Shown: positions 11,640 through 20,148 of the stretch, one piece after another | Numbering within the stretch: the first letter of the stretch is position 1 | Layout: the number at the start of each line of letters is the position of its first letter | Assembly: GCF_002013375.1 (NCBI RefSeq) | Contig: NZ_MAEW01000008.1 | Coordinates: forward strand, 124,001-188,000 | Direction of reading: 5' to 3' | Origin: Mycobacterium sp. D16Q13 | GTDB taxonomy: Bacteria > Actinomycetota > Actinomycetes > Mycobacteriales > Mycobacteriaceae | Length of the DNA: 64,000 nucleotides | The notes under the pieces: model-generated | The model's input: the letters and a program-made list of their open reading frames with translations, nothing else | Told to the model about the DNA's origin: nothing | Databases searched by the model: none | Position numbers and translations under genes: made by a program

Positions 11640-12401
11640 GTGAGTCTTACGAGAACCCTCAAGCAGAAACTTCCGTTTCTGCGGTATTCGTTTCTGCGTG
11701 CGGTGTTCGGCGGCCTGAACGTCATGCGCACCGGTCAGATGGGCGATGGACGCGAAGAGGCCACCGCTGAGTACGTCATCGCGACCGCCCCGGCCGGGGA
11801 TGTCGACGCCGCGATCGATGCCATCGACAATTTCGCGTACGACCAATCAATCCTGATGAATGTCGGGGACGAAAAGGGCCAGCTGCTCGACGCGGCGGTC
11901 AAACGCGCCAACCCCAAGATCGCCCTGGAACTCGGTGCGTATTGCGGGTACAGCGGCCTAAGGATCGCGCGTGCGGCTCCCGGCGCCAAGTTCTTCTCCA
12001 TCGAGAAGTCGGGAGCCAACGCCTCGGTGGCGCGCCGGGTATGGGCGCATGCCGGGCTGTCGGACCGCACCACCTGCCTCACCGGCACGGCTGACGACGG
12101 CACCACCCTGGACACACTGGCCAAGGATTACGGATTCACCGACGGATGCCTGGACTTCGTGTTCATCGACCACTGGAAGGACGTGTACCTCGACGATCTG
12201 CAGCGGCTGCTGGAACGGGGCTGGCTGCATCCGGGCACGATTGTCGTCGCCGATAACGTCAGATTCCCCGGCTCGCCCAAGTACCGCGCGTACATGAAGG
12301 AGCAGCAGGGCAAGCTCTGGCAGACCGTCGAACACGAGACGCACGTCGAATACCAGACCTTGGTGAAGGACCTGGTTCTCGAATCGGAGTATTTGGGTTA
12401 G
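11640..12401 (+). CDS. Catechol-O-methyltransferase-like SAM methyltransferase
   Basis: 253-residue class I methyltransferase resembling catechol O-methyltransferase (as Rv1703c). It contains motif I ([17 protein letters not shown]), the acidic ribose-binding residue in FFSIEKS, and the metal/substrate segment [15 protein letters not shown]...VVADNV, where D, D and N ligate Mg in COMT. GTG start at 11640, 48 nt from the divergent fbiC start. Its 3' end overlaps the convergent membrane-protein gene by 4 nt. The natural substrate is unknown. Confidence 0.87.
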   Translation: MSLTRTLKQKLPFLRYSFLRAVFGGLNVMRTGQMGDGREEATAEYVIATAPAGDVDAAIDAIDNFAYDQSILMNVGDEKGQLLDAAVKRANPKIALELGAYCGYSGLRIARAAPGAKFFSIEKSGANASVARRVWAHAGLSDRTTCLTGTADDGTTLDTLAKDYGFTDGCLDFVFIDHWKDVYLDDLQRLLERGWLHPGTIVVADNVRFPGSPKYRAYMKEQQGKLWQTVEHETHVEYQTLVKDLVLESEYLG

Positions 12402-12733
12402 TCGTTCGCCCGGCGCAAGACATACGCCGCGGGCAGCACGCCGAGCACCATCAGGAGTACAGGCCAGAACCCGGCGAAGACCACGTCGCCGCCGGGCCCG
12501 CCGAACAAGAGCAGCGTCGTGGTCGCCACGAATGCCCACAACGGCGCGCCCGCCCATCGCGATGACGGCGCCCACTGCACAGCGCACCACACCAGCACCG
12601 CGTTGAGGACGGCGCTGATGATGAGCCCGAGTGGAACGAGAACCCCGCCGAAGCGTGTGTTGAGCAGGGCAGCGCCGAGGATGGCACTAATGACGCCGTC
12701 GACAATGAGCGCGGACAGCACGAACGCCCGCAT
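12398..12733 (-). CDS. Small integral membrane protein (Rv1171-like position)
   Basis: 111 residues from ATG at 12733, with four hydrophobic segments (FVLSALIVDGVISAILGAAL, LVPLGLIISAVLNAVLV, PLWAFVATTTLLLF, VVFAGFWPVLLMVLGVLPAA) and a short cytoplasmic-type tail RRAND. No functional motif. It follows mshB and a 37-codon ORF on the same strand, the place occupied by Rv1171 in M. tuberculosis. Function unknown. Confidence 0.8.
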   Translation of the reverse strand: MRAFVLSALIVDGVISAILGAALLNTRFGGVLVPLGLIISAVLNAVLVWCAVQWAPSSRWAGAPLWAFVATTTLLLFGGPGGDVVFAGFWPVLLMVLGVLPAAYVLRRAND

Positions 12734-12749
12734 GAAGATGTTCAGGCGT

Positions 12750-12863
12750 CTAGATGGGGACAGAGTCGAGCTGGGCCACGAGTGAGCCGACGACCCATTG
12801 GAAGTTGTCCAGCCGGTCCTGCCAGTGCTGCTGGTTCGGATCCTGGTCTTGATCGGGTGGCAT
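12750..12863 (-). CDS. 37-residue ORF between mshB and the membrane protein
   Basis: ATG at 12863 to TAG at 12750, nine bases after the mshB stop and 16 bases before the next gene. The peptide starts MPPDQDQDPNQQHWQDRLDN and continues as an amphipathic stretch (FQWVVGSLVAQLDSVPI). It has high third-position GC and sits neatly in the operon with no overlaps. Too short for family assignment; likely a translated small protein. Confidence 0.5.
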   Translation of the reverse strand: MPPDQDQDPNQQHWQDRLDNFQWVVGSLVAQLDSVPI

Positions 12864-12872
12864 GAATCGAGC

Positions 12873-13709
12873 TTACAACTCCACCCCAGCGAACAGATCG
12901 GATTCCCATCCGGTGTCGACGCCGGGCACACCGCGTACCAATACAAAATGCTCGGTGTCCGCGATGGGCAACGCGATCATGTTCGACAGCGCCAGCGAGG
13001 TCCCGTCCTCGGAGACCGTGAGCTGGGTGGCGTGCGCGCGCAGCGCCGCGGCCTTGGCATCGCGGTAGGCCGATACATCGATGGCGGCGCTGATCTGCTC
13101 ATCGGCATAGGTGGGTATGAGATCGACGGGTGCCGGTTCACATCCCGGAGGCAGCTGCTTCATGGCGGCAAGCCCCGCCTCCAGCGCACTGGTCGCGATG
13201 ACGGTCCAGTACAGCTTGGCCACCTTCCAGGAAGCCTTCTCCACGGCAGCGGTGGTCACCGTGTGTGCCTGGATGTGATCGGGGTGCCCGTATCCCCCGA
13301 AGGGGTCGTAGGTGACGACGACATGCGGGCGGTGTTCCTCGATCAATCCCGCCAGCACCGCGACCGCGTCGTCGACATCGGCGCCCGCGAACGCCCGAGG
13401 GTGCAGCGGGCCGGTGTCCGCCATGCCGGAATCACGCCAGTGCCCCGCACCGCCGAGGAAGGTGGGCCGATCGACGCCGAGGTGACTTAGCGCACTGGAT
13501 AATTCGGCGATCCGGTATCCACCGAGCTGATCAGCGTGATCGACGGCGAGTTGTTCCCAGCGGTCGCCGATCACCTCGCCTTCCTCCCCGAGCGTGCAGG
13601 TGACAACCCGGACGTCGGCACCTTCGGCGGCATACCGCGCAATGGTTCCTCCGGTCGTGAGAGATTCATCGTCGGGGTGCGCGTGGACGAGCATGAGTCG
13701 TCGCGTCAT
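12873..13709 (-). CDS. mshB: N-acetyl-glucosaminyl-inositol deacetylase (mycothiol synthesis)
   Basis: Zinc-dependent deacetylation of GlcNAc-Ins to GlcN-Ins, the second committed step of mycothiol biosynthesis. 278 residues of the PIG-L/LmbE family. The metal motif AHPDDE is at residues 10-15 (His and second Asp are ligands) and the third ligand is in [14 protein letters not shown] at 13709 gives the family N-terminus [15 protein letters not shown]. The longer open frame to 13850 is rejected because it reads lpqW in another frame. The start overlaps the lpqW stop by 4 nt (ATGA), so the two are coupled. Confidence 0.95.
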   Translation of the reverse strand: MTRRLMLVHAHPDDESLTTGGTIARYAAEGADVRVVTCTLGEEGEVIGDRWEQLAVDHADQLGGYRIAELSSALSHLGVDRPTFLGGAGHWRDSGMADTGPLHPRAFAGADVDDAVAVLAGLIEEHRPHVVVTYDPFGGYGHPDHIQAHTVTTAAVEKASWKVAKLYWTVIATSALEAGLAAMKQLPPGCEPAPVDLIPTYADEQISAAIDVSAYRDAKAAALRAHATQLTVSEDGTSLALSNMIALPIADTEHFVLVRGVPGVDTGWESDLFAGVEL

Positions 13710-15499
13710 GGGCGTGTCTTCTTCCACTCTCCTGCCGTGGCGACGATGCCCACCGGAACCGCGCCGGCCAGCTCGACGTTCCGCACGCTGGGTCCGGCGG
13801 CGGCGATGGTGGTGTCCTGCATGATCGGCAAAACCGTTGCCATCTTCCATAATTGGGGCTCGGCCTGATCGACGACCTTGCCCACATCGGCCTGCCCGGT
13901 CAGCGCGGCGTCGATGCTGGCCTGCAGTCCCTCGTCACACAACCCGGTGAGATTGCTTGGGGCACGAACAGATTCTTCCCTCGACGGCGGCGACGGCGTA
14001 TTGCTCGCCGGCGGCGGCGGGGGTGTGGTCGTGCGGGTATCGGGCACCCTGACCGATTGCAATGCCGGGCAGCCATACCGGGAGGCCAGCACCGTGGCCA
14101 GGTCACCGCCGGACTGATGCCAGCCCACGATGGCGTCCACGCGACCGTCCGGAATCGCCTGGCCATACAACGCGGGCGGATCGAGGGCGGCGACCGTGGC
14201 CCGCACTCCCGCATTGCGCAGTTGGTCGGCGGCGGTGTTGGCCACGGCGACCGACGTCGGATCGTTGGAGGCAGCGCCGATGACCAGGCTCAGCGGCTCG
14301 CCCTCCCGGGTGATCTGCGGTGGACCCGCCGGGGCACCGGGCGGCGGCGGCACCTCGACGGCCTCATACCCGGCCTCCTTGAACAAGTCGAGGGCCGCGT
14401 CTCGGGTGAGGGCGGTGGGTGCGGTGGGCTTGTATCCGGGATCTGAGGGCGAACGCACCTGCGCCGCCGCCAGGGTGACGGCGTTGTCGTTGCCCGCGGC
14501 CACCGCCGCCAGCAGCCCGACATCGAGCAACCCGAGCAGCCCTCGGCGCACCGTGGAATCGGTGAGCGCGGGCTGCCCCGCGCGCAGCGTCAACTGCAAG
14601 GTGCGCGGTGCGACGATGCGCGCGGTGCGCACTCCGGGGATGTTGGACAGCTGGGCGAAGGTCACCGCGCTGCCGTGCACCTGGGCCACTTGGGTGTCCC
14701 CATTGCGAATGGAGTCCGCCAGCACCGTGGGGGCGCCCGCACGACGGAACAGGATCTCGTCGGGAACCGCGGGTGTCGCCCAGTACCGGTCGTTGCGAGC
14801 CAGCAGAATCTCGTCACGCTGGGGGTCAATCGCGTCGACCCGGAAACGTCCCCCGGAGGCGGGCATCGACTTGATCAGCCCCGAGGCGAACCCGCCCGGG
14901 ATGTCCTTCACGATGTGCGCGGGCAGCAGGTCGGTGAACAGCTCGCGCCACGCCGGGTACTTGTGGTCGAACGTGACGACCACGCGCTTGCCGCCATCGC
15001 GAGACTGCACATCGGTGATGCTTCCGTAGCCCGCCGGGTCGACGGTCCCGGGCTGAATGAGCATCTGTTGCCACAGGTACGAGAAGTCATCGGCACCGAT
15101 GGGTGCGTTATCGGTCCACTGCGCCTCGGGACGGATCGTGTAGGTGACGGTGAAGGGTGCCTGACTGGTCTCCTCAGCGGAGACCAGCAGGGTCGGGTCC
15201 AGCTCCCAGCGTGAGCCAGTGGTGGTCGCCGAGTCGGGTACCGGGCGGAACGCGCTGGGTAGTACCAGCGAGCTGATCGCGGAGTTCACCGGCGACTGAT
15301 CAGAGAGCAAGTGCGGGTTGAACCCGGCACCGATCGAGTCGATACCGACCACGATCTGCTCTTTCTTGGGTGGTGGCGGCGTCGTCGAGCTGGTCGTCTC
15401 GCTGCCCTGTACGGCCGGGGGCGCGCTGACGGAGCACCCGGCCAGGAGCACCACACCAAGCACTGCGCACAGACGAAGGCGCGGGATCCCGGTAGGCAT
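13706..15499 (-). CDS. lpqW: Lipoprotein LpqW, solute-binding-protein fold
   Basis: 597 residues from ATG at 15499 ([22 protein letters not shown]); the lipobox LLAGC makes it a lipoprotein. The body is an SBP_bac_5 (oligopeptide-binding) domain, e.g. [23 protein letters not shown]. In mycobacteria LpqW is known to influence the balance between PIM and lipomannan/LAM synthesis rather than peptide uptake. pimE, acting in the same pathway, lies at 24793. Coupled to mshB by a 4-nt overlap. A low-complexity Pro/Ser linker ([17 protein letters not shown]) lies near the C-terminus. Start alternative: 15559. Confidence 0.92.
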   Translation of the reverse strand: MPTGIPRLRLCAVLGVVLLAGCSVSAPPAVQGSETTSSTTPPPPKKEQIVVGIDSIGAGFNPHLLSDQSPVNSAISSLVLPSAFRPVPDSATTTGSRWELDPTLLVSAEETSQAPFTVTYTIRPEAQWTDNAPIGADDFSYLWQQMLIQPGTVDPAGYGSITDVQSRDGGKRVVVTFDHKYPAWRELFTDLLPAHIVKDIPGGFASGLIKSMPASGGRFRVDAIDPQRDEILLARNDRYWATPAVPDEILFRRAGAPTVLADSIRNGDTQVAQVHGSAVTFAQLSNIPGVRTARIVAPRTLQLTLRAGQPALTDSTVRRGLLGLLDVGLLAAVAAGNDNAVTLAAAQVRSPSDPGYKPTAPTALTRDAALDLFKEAGYEAVEVPPPPGAPAGPPQITREGEPLSLVIGAASNDPTSVAVANTAADQLRNAGVRATVAALDPPALYGQAIPDGRVDAIVGWHQSGGDLATVLASRYGCPALQSVRVPDTRTTTPPPPPASNTPSPPSREESVRAPSNLTGLCDEGLQASIDAALTGQADVGKVVDQAEPQLWKMATVLPIMQDTTIAAAGPSVRNVELAGAVPVGIVATAGEWKKTRP

Positions 15500-15574
15500 G
15501 AGGACCAACCTTATCGCTGGGGTGCTGAGAGGCGAACGTGAACGAGACGGCAACGGCATGGCGGCACGACCCGG

Positions 15575-16573
15575 CTACTCCTTCAGCAGCTTGTCGAGCT
15601 CCGCCTGGGACGTGGTGGTGATGACCCGCACCACCCGCTCGAAGGCGGAGCTATCGGACGCCACAATCGACACATGATTCTGCTCGGGAAGCAGCTCGAC
15701 GGCGGCCCGGCCACCCCGGCGCTTCACCGCCGCGACATAGCGCTGCGAATTGACAGGTTCAACCACGTGGTCTCTGGTGCCGTGCAGGGCTATGACAGGC
15801 GTATCGATATCGATGTTCTGGATGGGGTCGACGGATAGGTAACGCTCCGGCACGGCATCGGGTGTGCCCCCGAGCACGGTGACGATGCGATCGTCACCGT
15901 GCTCCGCGGCATAGACCATATCGAGCGGCCCTGCCAGCGACACCGCCCGCGTGGGCCGGAATCGTGGGCGAGAGCCCACCTCGTCATCCCGGAGATTGTG
16001 TCGAGTGGCACCCCATACCGCGAGCTGCGCGCCGGCACTGTGCCCCACCACAAGTTCATCGTCGGTGGTGAGCTGCGGGTGTTTTTTGTCCACCTCGATG
16101 ACATAGTCAAGCGCGCGCGCCACATCGTGGAACGTGGTCGGCCAGCCGCCACCGGATCCCACCCGCCGGTATTCCATGTTGTAGACGGCCATTCCCCGGG
16201 CCGCCAGCTCTCTGGCCAATGGCTCGAAGACCATAGCCCCCAGATGGTTTTGCCATGCTCCGCCATGAATCAGCACCACCAGTGGAATCGTGTCCGGATC
16301 CTGACGGCCGGCGGGTAGATACAAGTCTGCCCAGTTTTGAGTCGGATCGGAATGGCCGTCCGTCAGATAATGGAACCGCTCGACGGTGATGTGGGATAGC
16401 ACGGGCGCATAACGCGCTACTGAGCGTTCGGCAGGACCAGACATCTCTCCCGCGCACCCTGCGACCATCCAGAGACACGCGGTGAACAACGCATGCATCC
16501 ACAGGGGAACCAGTCGGGGTGTCGCTGGGTAATCCGTCAAAGCCGTCACCACCGCCACGATGGGGGTTGACAC
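15575..16573 (-). CDS. Alpha/beta-hydrolase esterase, probable lipoprotein
   Basis: 332 residues, esterase/lipase family. The oxyanion motif HGGAW is followed by the nucleophile elbow GHSAG, the acid in LHGTRDHVVEP and the catalytic His in EQNHVSIV. An N-terminal hydrophobic stretch ends in VAGC, a plausible lipobox, so it is probably membrane-anchored outside the cell. The GTG start at 16573 has a good GAGGGG about 7 nt upstream; ATG at 16498 would start right before the signal sequence. It ends 75 nt before lpqW. Substrate unknown (short acyl esters likely). Confidence 0.85.
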   Translation of the reverse strand: MSTPIVAVVTALTDYPATPRLVPLWMHALFTACLWMVAGCAGEMSGPAERSVARYAPVLSHITVERFHYLTDGHSDPTQNWADLYLPAGRQDPDTIPLVVLIHGGAWQNHLGAMVFEPLARELAARGMAVYNMEYRRVGSGGGWPTTFHDVARALDYVIEVDKKHPQLTTDDELVVGHSAGAQLAVWGATRHNLRDDEVGSRPRFRPTRAVSLAGPLDMVYAAEHGDDRIVTVLGGTPDAVPERYLSVDPIQNIDIDTPVIALHGTRDHVVEPVNSQRYVAAVKRRGGRAAVELLPEQNHVSIVASDSSAFERVVRVITTTSQAELDKLLKE

Positions 16574-16639
16574 ACATCATCCCCTCGCACGGCACGCACT
16601 CTACTTCTACCGCAACATGTTTGGTAATGGTGTCGAGCA

Positions 16640-16671
16640 GATTCTGGCTCTCGCAATGCGAGGCCAGAATC
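16640..16671. terminator. Hairpin downstream of the AraC gene
   Basis: GATTCTGGC-T-CTCGC, AAT, GCGAG-GCCAGAATC forms a 14-bp stem with one bulged base and a 3-nt loop. It lies 105 nt beyond the AraC-family stop codon and 66 nt before the esterase start. No T-run on either side. The rest of 16574-16775 holds no ORF that I can support. Confidence 0.45.
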
Positions 16672-16775
16672 TACCCGACCCCCGCGACCACGTCCCCCGT
16701 GACCACGTGCGGCCACTGTAGATCGCGCCCGAAAGTCGCGCCTTCGAAATCCGCTGCGTCTTGCGGAAAACACAG

Positions 16776-17555
16776 TCACAGTCCGCTGCGGTAGACGGTT
16801 GGCGTCACCCCCACTCGAGCTTTGAATGTGGTGGCAAAATGGCTGGGGCTCGAAAAACCGACGGCAATACTGATATCAGTGACAGGCAGGGAAGTACCGG
16901 CGAGGAGCTTCTTCGCGCGGTCCATACGACGGTTCAACACAAACTGATAGGGCGTCTGCCGAAATGCATCCACGAAAGCCTTGCGGAACTCACTGACCGA
17001 CATCTCGGAGTGCCGCGCCAGCGCCGCCAGGCTGATATCCGCATCCAAGCTGTCTTCGACGTACTCCATCAACCGCGCCTGCGCGGCCGGCTCCAATGCT
17101 CTGCCACCTACCGCGTCTCGGCGGATCGCCGCGTAGTGGTCGCTCAGGTGCAGCCACATCACGTCGACCAATGACTCACGCAGTAGCCGCGCGATCACAT
17201 CGTCACGGTCTGCGATGCTGCGCATCCTCGCCGCCAATTGCAGCATCAGCGCGTCGGGATGCGCGACCTTCGCCTCCAGCTCTCGCTGATCGAGCAAAGT
17301 AGTCGGCACCTCAAGCTGACAGAACGCGGCATGTTTCCCCTGTGCGGTAATGGCGACGCGCCGTCCAGCCGGAACCACAAGCACGTCACCGGCCTTCGGC
17401 AGATAGCGACGAGAGAGTCCGCGATCGAACTCCAGTTCCTTGGTCCGGATAGATCCGCCCTGGTAAACCGCGACAATGTGGTGCGGCCCGCGGAAGTACC
17501 ACTCCGTGGGCTCCGCTATCGACTCACTGACGAACGTGACCTGCAGATTACTCAC
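16776..17555 (-). CDS. AraC-family transcriptional regulator
   Basis: 259 residues. An N-terminal cupin-like sensor half (GPHHIVAVYQGGSIRTKEL...AGDVLVVPAG) is followed by a C-terminal AraC double helix-turn-helix: ISLAALARHSEMSVSEFRKAF, then LPVTDISIAVGFSSPSHFATTFKARVGVTPTVYR. It lies 65 nt downstream of the alkyl sulfatase gene on the same strand and could be co-transcribed with it and regulate it. Effector unknown. Confidence 0.9.
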   Translation of the reverse strand: MSNLQVTFVSESIAEPTEWYFRGPHHIVAVYQGGSIRTKELEFDRGLSRRYLPKAGDVLVVPAGRRVAITAQGKHAAFCQLEVPTTLLDQRELEAKVAHPDALMLQLAARMRSIADRDDVIARLLRESLVDVMWLHLSDHYAAIRRDAVGGRALEPAAQARLMEYVEDSLDADISLAALARHSEMSVSEFRKAFVDAFRQTPYQFVLNRRMDRAKKLLAGTSLPVTDISIAVGFSSPSHFATTFKARVGVTPTVYRSGL

Positions 17556-17620
17556 CGGCGTGTTTCCCCCAGAACATGATCGGCAACCTTAGCGAGCAAA
17601 TGGTTCATCTCCGATGTCGG

Positions 17621-19513
17621 CTACGGCGTCACGATCGCGAAGTTGGGATCCGGCTGATCGAGGACCCCGACCAACCGCGCGAATCCGGTCAAGTCGCCCT
17701 CCACAGTGATCTCGCCCGAGGCAACAAGCTGCGCGGGGTCCTTGCCGTCCAGCAGAACCTTGATGAGGGTCGGCCGAGTGAGGGTGAAGGTCACATCGGG
17801 CGGGCTGATCCCCGCGGGCCGGTCATAGTGCACCAGCACACCGTTACGCAGTTCCACGCGGTGCACGCGATCCTCGTCAGTGAATGCCCAATCGCTCACG
17901 AAGCGCTCGTTCCACGCCTTGGGTCCGTTGATCCGCAGCGAGAGCGCATCGAACACCTGATCCACCGTCAGCGCCGCCACCATAGTGGGCGAGCCGACGG
18001 CCATCGGGGTCCCGACGCTGCCATGAGTTAGTTCGTATGCACCCATCAAATAGAAGTTGCGCCAGGTGGCGTTCTCCGCTCCGTACCCAAGTTGTTCGAA
18101 ACAGCTGGCCTGCAACGCCTTCGCGGCGTCGTTGGCCGGATCGGCGAAGATCACATAGTTGACCACTTGTGCCACCCACCGATAGTCCCCTTGCTCAAAG
18201 GCGATGCGCGCCTTGCGTAGTACCTCCTCAGCACCACCCATGAACTCCACGTGCCGCTGGGCGTTCGCGACGGGTGGATGTTCCCAGAGGTGCGCCGGAT
18301 TGCCGTCAAACCAGCCCATGTAACGCTGGTAGATCGCCTTGACGTTGTGACTCACCGAACCGTAGTAACCGCGCGCATGCCAGGCCCCGGCGATCGCCGG
18401 GGGCAGCTGCAGCGTCTCGGCGATCTCGGAGCCCACCAGGCCCTGGTTGAGCTGGCGCAGCGTCTGATCATGCAGGTAGGCATATACATCACGCTGCAGG
18501 GCAAGGTATTCCACCAAACGCTCGGTCCCCCAGGTGGGCCAGTGGTGCGAGGCGAACACGACATCGGAACCCCGGGCGTACAGGTTGATGGCCTCGGTGA
18601 TGTACCGCGCCCAGACGTGCGGGTCGCGGACCAGCGCGCCGCGCAATGTCAGCAGATTGTGCAGGGTATGGGTGGCGTTCTCGGCCATGCAGAGCGCGCG
18701 GCGCTCGGGGAAGTAAAAGTTCATCTCCGCGGGCGCCTCGGTACCCGGAGTCAGCTGGAAGACCATGCGCACCCCGTCGACGGTCTCTTCCTGCCCGGTA
18801 TGGGTGATGTCGAGTGTCGGCGGGATCAGCGTGACGGTGCCGATGGAATTGGTTTGGCCAAGACCAGATCCCACCTGCCCGAGCGGCCCCCTCGGCAGCA
18901 CGGCGCCGTACATGTACACGGCACGGCGCGTCATCGCGGTTCCCGCGTAAACGTTCTCCGCCACAGCGTGTTCCAGAAATCCTGCCGGTGCCAGGACTGG
19001 ACAATGCCCCGCCGTGACGTCCTCCTCGCTCACCACCCCTAGCGCGCCCCCGAAATGGTCGGCGTGGGAATGGGTGTAGATCAGCCCGGTCACCGGGCGG
19101 TCGCCGCGATGACTCCGGTAGAGCGCCAACGCGGCCGCCGCGGTCTCGGCGGATACCAGCGGGTCGATCACGATGACTCCGCGTTCACCCTCGACGAGCG
19201 TCATATTGGAGATGTCGAGGCCCCGAACCTGGTAGATGCCCTCGGTGACGTGGTACAGCCCCTGCCTGATGTTCAGCCCGCACTGCCGCCACAGACTCGG
19301 GTGCACCGAGGCCGGGCAGGATCCGCGCAGGAACGCATAGGAGTCGTTGTCCCACACAACCTTCCCTGAGGCGTCTGTCACCACACCGGGCTCTAGCGCG
19401 GCGATAAAGCCCCGGTCAGCGTCGTCCTGATCCGCCGTGTCGGCGAACGGGAGTTCCGGCACGGCCGCCGCGTTCTGTTCGATGATGCGCACTGCGGGCT
19501 GAGTTTGCTCCAT
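17621..19513 (-). CDS. Alkyl sulfatase (SdsA/BDS1-type metallo-beta-lactamase fold)
   Basis: 630 residues. Hydrolyses primary or secondary alkyl sulfates to alcohol and sulfate. The dinuclear zinc motif THSHADHFGG identifies the metallo-beta-lactamase domain. A middle helical dimerisation part includes YGSVSHNVKAIYQRYMGWFDGNP, typical of SdsA1 enzymes, and a C-terminal SCP2-like domain follows (DVTFTLTRPTLIKVLLDGKD). No N-terminal signal peptide is visible, unlike secreted SdsA1, so it may be cytosolic. The AraC gene follows. Confidence 0.9.
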   Translation of the reverse strand: MEQTQPAVRIIEQNAAAVPELPFADTADQDDADRGFIAALEPGVVTDASGKVVWDNDSYAFLRGSCPASVHPSLWRQCGLNIRQGLYHVTEGIYQVRGLDISNMTLVEGERGVIVIDPLVSAETAAAALALYRSHRGDRPVTGLIYTHSHADHFGGALGVVSEEDVTAGHCPVLAPAGFLEHAVAENVYAGTAMTRRAVYMYGAVLPRGPLGQVGSGLGQTNSIGTVTLIPPTLDITHTGQEETVDGVRMVFQLTPGTEAPAEMNFYFPERRALCMAENATHTLHNLLTLRGALVRDPHVWARYITEAINLYARGSDVVFASHHWPTWGTERLVEYLALQRDVYAYLHDQTLRQLNQGLVGSEIAETLQLPPAIAGAWHARGYYGSVSHNVKAIYQRYMGWFDGNPAHLWEHPPVANAQRHVEFMGGAEEVLRKARIAFEQGDYRWVAQVVNYVIFADPANDAAKALQASCFEQLGYGAENATWRNFYLMGAYELTHGSVGTPMAVGSPTMVAALTVDQVFDALSLRINGPKAWNERFVSDWAFTDEDRVHRVELRNGVLVHYDRPAGISPPDVTFTLTRPTLIKVLLDGKDPAQLVASGEITVEGDLTGFARLVGVLDQPDPNFAIVTP

Positions 19514-19603
19514 ATCGCGATAGTACCCACGGGCCCGGTCACGCGAACGCGAAAGCCGTTATCCCTCAAACGAGTTCATCCGAGGCAACCGCTGTTACCA
19601 AAA

Positions 19604-19993
19604 TCAGTCCAGATCCACCCGGATGCTCAGCAGTTCGGTGCCCACCGCACGGACCACCGCACTGTTGGCCGTCGGCAGCTGCTGCAACCTGGCCCGGGCG
19701 TCGTCATCGGGCAGCAGGTGTGCGGTGCCGGTGCGCCACTGGTCGCGAATGCGCAGCCGTACCGCGGGGTTTGCTTTGATGTTGCGCACGTAGTCGGAGT
19801 GCTCGCCGTGCTCGGACACCAGCCAGAACTGGTTACCGACGAGGCGTCCGCCTATCGCGGTGCGCCGTGGCTGTCCCGACGTGCGACCCGTGGTTTCCAG
19901 CTGCACGACCGGCAGCCGTCGCCCCACCGGGTTGACGAGGTACCGCTGCACGTTGTGCACCACCAGCCGCTTGATGGAGTTGAAATCAGCCAC
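19604..19993 (-). CDS. Deazaflavin (F420)-dependent nitroreductase-family protein
   Basis: 129 residues from GTG at 19993 (VADFNSIKRLVVHNVQRYLV). Ddn/FDOR-A type split-barrel: VQLETTGRTSGQPRRTAI is the family signature around the F420 phosphate site, followed by FWLVSEHGEHSDYVRNIKANPAVRLRI. It uses F420H2, which this organism can make (fbiC at 8916), to reduce quinones or other electrophiles. Stands alone on the minus strand. Confidence 0.87.
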   Translation of the reverse strand: MADFNSIKRLVVHNVQRYLVNPVGRRLPVVQLETTGRTSGQPRRTAIGGRLVGNQFWLVSEHGEHSDYVRNIKANPAVRLRIRDQWRTGTAHLLPDDDARARLQQLPTANSAVVRAVGTELLSIRVDLD

Positions 19994-20069
19994 GCCACGC
20001 AGTGTGCTCCGATTTCGCCCGTAACGCGAGGCGAGTCGTCGACATCCGCCACCTTCACCCGGGCAGGGA

Positions 20070-20147
20070 TCAAACCGGGTTGAGGCAAGCCTTGAGCAGG
20101 CAGAACTCGTTACCTTCAGGGTCGGCCAAGACATGCCATCGGCCACA
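20070..20147 (-). pseudogene. C-terminal remnant of a VOC/glyoxalase protein
   Basis: Immediately downstream of typA, one frame reads RWHVLADPEGNEFCLL followed by KACLNPV and a stop at 20070. WHVLADPEGNEFCL is the characteristic C-terminal strand of Glyoxalase_6/VOC proteins. No start codon or upstream part of such a gene is present; typA occupies the space. This is best read as the leftover 3' end of a gene whose body was deleted. The rest of 19994-20069 shows nothing. Confidence 0.6.
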
Positions 20148-20148
20148 C

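Noticed and set aside
11592..11846. N-terminal extension of FbiC to 11846
   Set aside because: Would overlap the divergent methyltransferase gene; the added residues are unlike any FbiC N-terminus.
13710..13850. N-terminal extension of MshB
   Set aside because: Arg/His-rich and reads lpqW out of frame; ATG 13709 gives the canonical AHPDDE start.
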